64,000 nt of DNA from Mercurialis annua (Eukaryota; Streptophyta; Magnoliopsida; Malpighiales; Euphorbiaceae): positions 68,694,653 to 68,758,652 of the forward strand of contig NC_065572.1 of the NCBI RefSeq assembly GCF_937616625.2. Direction: 5' to 3'. The translations under genes were made by a program, and so were the position numbers. This document shows positions 59,262-64,000 of the stretch, in pieces (position 1 is the first letter of the stretch; every line of letters starts with the position of its first letter). Under the pieces are notes generated by a model that did no database searches, was not told the DNA's origin, and saw only the letters and a list, made by a program, of their open reading frames with translations.

Positions 59262-59492
59262 CAGACCGCGGAACTGTTCCGCGGTTTGTGTAAACCGCGG
59301 AACAGTTCCGCGGTCTGTCCTACGTGGCTCCTCGCTGGAGGAGCCACATAGGAAAAGCAAACCGCGTAACAGTTACGCGGTTTGCTTTTCCAACGTGGCA
59401 AACCGCGTAACTGTTACGCGGTTTGCTTTGTGCAGTCAGGGAATTTAATTCCCTGACTGCACTGATTGGGAGAAGAAAAATTCTCCCAATCA
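59262..59492. repeat. Array of seven consecutive hairpins
   Basis: Back-to-back inverted repeats. (1) ACCGCGGAAC-T-GTTCCGCGGT, 59265-59285. (2) The same with centre A, 59294-59314; together 1 and 2 form a 26-bp-arm inverted repeat, 59262-59287 and 59292-59317, spacer GTGT. (3) Arms of 15 bp with one mismatch around GCTG, 59319-59352. (4) Perfect 19-bp arms, 59352-59370 and 59372-59390. (5) GCAAACCGCGTAAC-T and its complement, 59398-59426. (6) Perfect 16-bp arms, 59430-59462. (7) TGATTGGGAGAA, loop GAAAAA, 59463-59492. The GC-rich hairpins stand in AT-rich surroundings. Confidence 0.97.
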
Positions 59493-59792
59493 TTTTAATG
59501 TAATCATTTTAAAAAAAATTAAATAAATAAAATATTTATTTAAAAATGAAAAAAAAATTATTAAAAAAATTACGTTTTAATTGCTGAATTTTTTAAATTT
59601 AAAACGTTTGAATTAGTTAATTTTTATAACATTCTACAAAAATAAATTTATAAAATACTACAAAATAATTATATTAACAAATATTCAAATATAATTTATA
59701 CTTAATAACAATAACATATTTAATAAAATAAAAATTACAAATTAAAAAAGATTACCACATCAGATAATAATGTACAAAGTACAAAAAAGAAA
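59493..59792. other. AT-rich spacer between the hairpin array and the PMD gene
   Basis: Very AT-rich; probably the PMD gene's 3' UTR and transposon subterminal DNA. No other feature is seen. Confidence 0.45.
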
Positions 59793-62368
59793 TCATCTAG
59801 GAGTCCTATCGTCATATCTACTAGTGACCGGGAGGTTCGAGCGCAAGTTGTTTCTGTTACGGTTCGCCCGACGGCCTGTACTGATGGTGAGGTAACGTCG
59901 ACCTGGGCGACCATCACCATCACCCTCTCCTGCATCGGCGTCCTCGTCGTCGGCTCCGTCGTCACCCTGCTGGTCCTGGGGAATGGCCGTACTCGTCGTT
60001 GCTGGTGGCGGGGTAACAAATTCTCCTTGTTGGCGGAACATCATCGCCTCCATGCTGTCTAGACCCAACCAACTGCTACCATATGACAGAAAGTCTGTAG
60101 TCCCAGGTGTCTGTGGAAGTCCCTGTGAAGCTGGAAAGTCCTGTGTACCCTGTGTAGGCTGATCCCACTGCACCTGAAAAGGAGGCACCGTAGGTGGTAC
60201 ATAAGCAGGCGGCGGAGGAACAAAAGGCGAAGAAGGTCCCGGTGGCACTGGATATGAACACGACCCCTGAAAATAGTGATGTGCCGAATCCCCGTAAAAC
60301 TGGCCAGAAGAAGAAGGAGGACCCGATGAAAAGGGTGGCGGTGCAGAGCTGGACCCCGCGTAATAGTAATGCCCTCTGAAAGGATGAAAAACCACTGGGG
60401 GAGGCATAGGATCGGTAGGACGCTGAGGTGGTGCAGGGGGGTGACGCCGCTGTCGCCGTCGATGTCGCAGTGTAGTCGGATCTATCGGCGCGTCAGGTAT
60501 GACTGGTAGTCGATGCGGCGGTATAGAAGGCTCGATAGGGGGCGATGTAACATCACGGCGGTCCTCTCTAGTGCCTCTCTGTGTGCTGGCTGCGAACCGC
60601 CGAAGCTCAGTGTCAACAGGAGCATCCCTACGTACACGCTCCACAAAATCGGCCTGCAAATAAAGATATAATACGTTAAAAAAGTAGAAAATTAACCCAC
60701 AATTTATTGATTAATTAATTGAAAAACATATAATTTAAAAAAATACCTGTGCTCCGAGCTCAGCGCCCTGTCGTGTGATCCAGCGACGCGTGACATACCG
60801 AAACCAATCCATATACTCGGAATGATAATGAGGTGGGTCCTGGAGGGGCTGTCCTGAAATTACAAACCGGAGCCGGTCGTCCCACACACGAATGTAGTGA
60901 GAGTGTGTCTGGATCCAAGATGAGCTGCTCTTCAGGGTAAGGGAGTGTAGTGAGTGGTCCTGAAGTGGGGCGTCTGGAATACCCTGTTGCAGTCCGAACT
61001 GCTGCAGAACTCTGTCTGCCTGGTGCCACTCCACAATATGAAAATAAATAAGTGGAACCGTGGCCCGCCAAAAAGCGCGCCCATCTAAACAATACGCTGG
61101 GATAGTGTCCAGCATATCATCAGTGTACGGCTGCCAAATAAACTGCATGTATAAAATATAAGACATTTAGTATTAAAACATTCCCACAATGAGCTATTTA
61201 ACATACGAGATAATAAAACCGAAACATAATTTCTTACATCTTCGTAGCGAGATGTGTCAAGCCGAACACGGATGTCAGGCAGCGAGTGTCGAGCCGCACG
61301 GCTGGCGTTTCTCCGGCCTCCCCATCTGTTATTCAAGAACAACAACACATTAATCCGTCAATATTTAAGAAATAGAATAAAATTAAAAAATATTAAATAA
61401 CAGTAAAACACACCTGTCGCCGAGTGGTAGATGTGGTGAAATAGTGGGATCGGCAAGAGCGGGAGCAATAACTCTAAGTCGGTCCAATGCCCACAGCTGC
61501 AGTATCCACAACGGCCCGCCCATGTTGCGGCGATTCGCAGACCGCAACGAACATGAGCAAAGCTCGTGATATAAGTAAGCCAGTGTCGCTGATCCCCAGC
61601 TGTAGGTCCGAACTGCCGCCAAGTCCTCTAAAAGTGGAAGAATCCGTAACGAAGTCTTTCCACTACCGAGGTCAGTGAAGCACAATCCTGTGACAGCGAG
61701 CAAGAGATACGCCCGTGTGTACTGATGGACAAGCTCGTCAGTCGCCTGGTCTGGTAACGCACTGAAGTTGGGGAAACACTCTAGGATCCAAGAAGTCCGG
61801 ACGGTGGAATTTGCAGGCTTAACAGGATATCTGCCCGCAGGAATCCCCAAAACCCTCTCTGCCACTGCAGCCCAATCATGTACAATACCTCCTGTAACAG
61901 CATGACCGTCTACTGGTAGTCCGGTCTGAATGGCCACGTCCTGTAGTGTAACCGTGCACTCTCCGCCGGGTAAGTGAAAAGTGTGGGTCTCCGGCCTCCA
62001 CCTCTCCACAAGGGCTGTGATCAGCTGCATGTCGACGCTATAGTGACGCATAGCAAAACAGCCTGCAAATCCAGTAGGCTCGATCATCGACCGAATACGG
62101 TGGTCCAAACTAGCGAACGGCAAAACAGCGCTCCTTCTAGTCGTACAGCTAGTGCGAGACAGAAATCCCTCGTCAGATCCCTGAAAAAAATAAACATTAA
62201 GTTAGTTCAAAAATTTAATTAAGTTGCAAACGTAACTGTTGACAAAAAAAAGATGCAAACGTAAGTTACCGTGCCATCCCAGACATCCTGAGAGATATGG
62301 TCATGCTGTAAAAAAAGTAGCGCCGGTCTTTCAGGACCCGGCTGCATGTGATCGTGAGCAGCTGCCAT
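59793..62368 (-). CDS. Plant mobile domain (PMD) protein, MAIN-like / PP7-long-form-like
   Basis: Five exons on the minus strand: 62270-62368, 61414-62180, 61238-61325, 60747-61142 and 59793-60653. Frame is continuous, giving 736 residues. The N-terminus ERPALLFLQHDHISQDVWDG and the PMD core follow the family pattern: MRHYSVDMQLITALVERWRP, HTFHLPGGECTVTLQDVA, GLPVDGHAVTG, and later PYTDDMLDTIPAYC and WHQADRVLQQFG. After about residue 455 the tail is Pro/Ser/Gly-rich and then basic. PMD proteins include Arabidopsis MAIN and MAIL1, which act in the nucleus with PP7-type phosphatases to silence transposons, and many transposon-encoded relatives. There is no phosphatase domain here. The position 263 bp behind a transposase gene on the same strand makes this a transposon passenger. 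The frame is intact. Confidence 0.88.
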
Positions 62369-62631
62369 GGCTGCAATTTGTTCAATACAAATTATTAAAC
62401 AATTAAATCATAATAATATCAAACACTTGTTCACAAATAATATGAAAAAATTAAATAAAAATAACTTCATTAATTAAACTAAAAGGACATGGTAAATGGA
62501 AACATAGTACATGGTAAATGACTTCATTAATAAAAATATGAAAAAATCATATGAAAAAATTAAATAAAAATAACTTCATTAATAAAAATAACATCCGTAG
62601 TACATGGTAAATGGAAACATAAATTCTCACA

Positions 62632-64000
62632 TCACTGAACTCTAAAAGGACATGAACTAAGGTTATGACCATATGTAAGACATCTTCTACAGTAGTTGCT
62701 ATTCCGCCTGTCCCTAAATGTCTGGTCCATTTCATTCCTACGCCTACTCTCAACCGGCCTACCCTTCTTCCTCATCCACTGTCTGTTAGGAACAAATGGA
62801 ATTTCAGTGGAATTGATCCAACGATTTCGATTCCATAAGGGTTCAAATGAAACAGAGCTCCACGCTAAGATTCCGTACTCGCATTTGTAATACCATGAAA
62901 TGTAGTCACGGTAGTTCTCTCCGTATTGGTTGCAGGCAGCTATCGCATGGGAGCACGGAATTTTCCACTGTTGAAATTTTCCACAGGTGCATGTCCCGTC
63001 CAGTAGACGAACTTGCTGTGTATTGCCACCCTTTTGTCTTACATTGTCGCACTGGGTCAAGACATTGAATACCTTCTGTGCCACGTTGAACTGTGAAGCC
63101 GTATGAGTCTTTGACTTATTTTCCCAAGTCTCAATTCTGTGTGCACAGACTGGAGTCCACACGAAACCGGATGCCAACCACATTTTGTAGTCGTTCACAT
63201 GCTTAATGAATACGGAGTTGACCTTGTTAAATATTGCTTCCAACATGGCTGTGATAGGGAGGCCCCGAATATTCTTTAACATCGCGTTGACCGACTCAGC
63301 GTAGTTTGTTGTCATCACACCATGCCGCATTCCAGACGTGTCGCCACTCATGCTCCATTTTCTAACATCAAGGCGGTCAAGATATGCATAACCCTCAGGT
63401 GAATCCGCCTCTATCAATGACATGTACCGATCTCTTTTATGCTCTTGGTATGCGCGTCCTACACGTCGATTAAACCGTCAATATTTTCCAATCAACCAAA
63501 AATTTATGTATTATATTAAATGACAAGAAAATTACCAGCTTTTTCAGCAAGTTTTTTGAGATATTTTTTCTTGAAGGCGTTGTGGAAGTTGCTCACTAGG
63601 TGTCTAATACACCACTTGTGGGTATCACCCGCCCACTCAGGCCCCTCCATGGCACTCATAATACCGGAGCCGCGATCAGATATGATACACACCTTTCGCT
63701 CACCCAAAACATACCTCTTCAACATCCTCATGAAATACCTCCAGGATGCGGCAGTTTCCGACTTCACAATGGCAAAAGCTATCGGCATGATGTGATTGTT
63801 CCCTTCAATTGCAGAAGCAATCAGCAAAGTCATTTCGTATTTTCCATATGTGTGGGTGCCGTCGATGTACACCACAGGCTTGCAATACTGAAAACCCTTC
63901 ACCACTGGCTCGTACGTCCAAAACATATGCTTGAAAGTTCTGAATTGTGGATTGTTTTCAATTGGTGTACCTGTGCATACACCGTTATTAGTAATTATTA
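62632..64000 (-). CDS. MULE (mudrA-type) transposase, 5' part outside window
   Basis: Exons 62632-63458 and 63536 to beyond 64000; the 77-bp intron joins EKA-G-RAYQEHK. The MULE DDE domain shows its first Asp in VVYIDGTHTYGKYEMTLL and its second in ISDRGSG, followed by WCIRHLVSNFHNAFKKKYL; the Glu of TTNYAESVNAML is the likely third catalytic residue. A SWIM zinc finger follows (CTCGKFQQWKIPCSHAIAAC, CxC..CxH). The C-terminus is a CCHC knuckle YCRRCLTYGHNLSSC. The protein cuts and joins transposon ends in the nucleus. No stop or frameshift breaks the visible part, so it may be functional. The reading frame stays open from 63926 to the window edge, so the start is not assigned. Confidence 0.92.

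Larger units (their letters stand above)
59228..64000 (-). mobile_element. MULE carrying transposase and plant mobile domain genes (right end outside window)
   Basis: From right to left on the minus strand come a mudrA-type transposase gene, a PMD gene 263 bp further on, and an array of seven hairpins. The left limit is placed just after the flank of element D. The right limit, and so the TIRs and target duplication, are outside the window. PMD domains are known to occur in plant transposons including MULEs. Confidence 0.7.

Noticed and set aside
59262..59492. CRISPR-like interpretation of the repeated palindromes
   Set aside because: This is a plant nuclear context, the repeats are hairpins of different sequence without unique spacers, and no cas genes are present.

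Overview
The window is nuclear DNA of a eudicot plant. The genes have spliced GT-AG introns and plant-specific products, the intergenic DNA is AT-rich, and the transposons (Ty3/gypsy LTR element, MULEs, hAT, Stowaway and Tourist-like MITEs) are typical of plants. The species cannot be named from the sequence. All calls come from reading the sequence by eye; splice sites were placed by GT/AG, reading-frame continuity and family conservation.

Layout. 1-2719 (+): FRO8-type ferric reductase, cut by the left edge. 3103-5085 (-): intronless L-type lectin receptor kinase, tail to tail with it. 5086-28800: gene-free and transposon-rich. It holds a 504-bp MULE-type MITE, a 3.8-kb minisatellite-bearing MULE-like element (A), a very young 10-kb LTR retrotransposon without gag-pol (LARD type), a 3.5-kb element with two kinds of internal tandem repeat (C), and a Stowaway MITE. 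29104-42111 is a gene island: a small PB1-domain protein (+), a conserved 100-aa plant protein of unknown function (-), a nine-exon C2/GRAM/VASt protein (+) and a PIRL leucine-rich-repeat protein (+), with a 5'-truncated LINE between the last two.

42112-47600 holds two diverged copies of the PIRL downstream sequence. Each carries transposons the other lacks, so each shows empty sites for the other. A MATE transporter pseudogene lies between them. The second copy carries a 1.5-kb Pack-MULE with captured pieces of acetolactate synthase and, apparently, plastid pyruvate dehydrogenase E2. 47782-54301 is a nest: a probable Helitron containing a hAT element containing element B, a relative of A. 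54302-59218 holds a Stowaway with a Tourist-like MITE inside it, a hAT MITE, and element D, a relative of C. 59228 to the right edge (-) is a MULE with its own mudrA-type transposase, cut by the edge, and a five-exon plant mobile domain gene. It is flanked on the left by seven consecutive near-perfect hairpins.

The most unusual content is the set of four long non-coding MULE-like elements (A-D) with GAGAAA-type ends, 9-bp target duplications and internal minisatellites; the hairpin array beside the PMD-carrying MULE; and the two-gene Pack-MULE.
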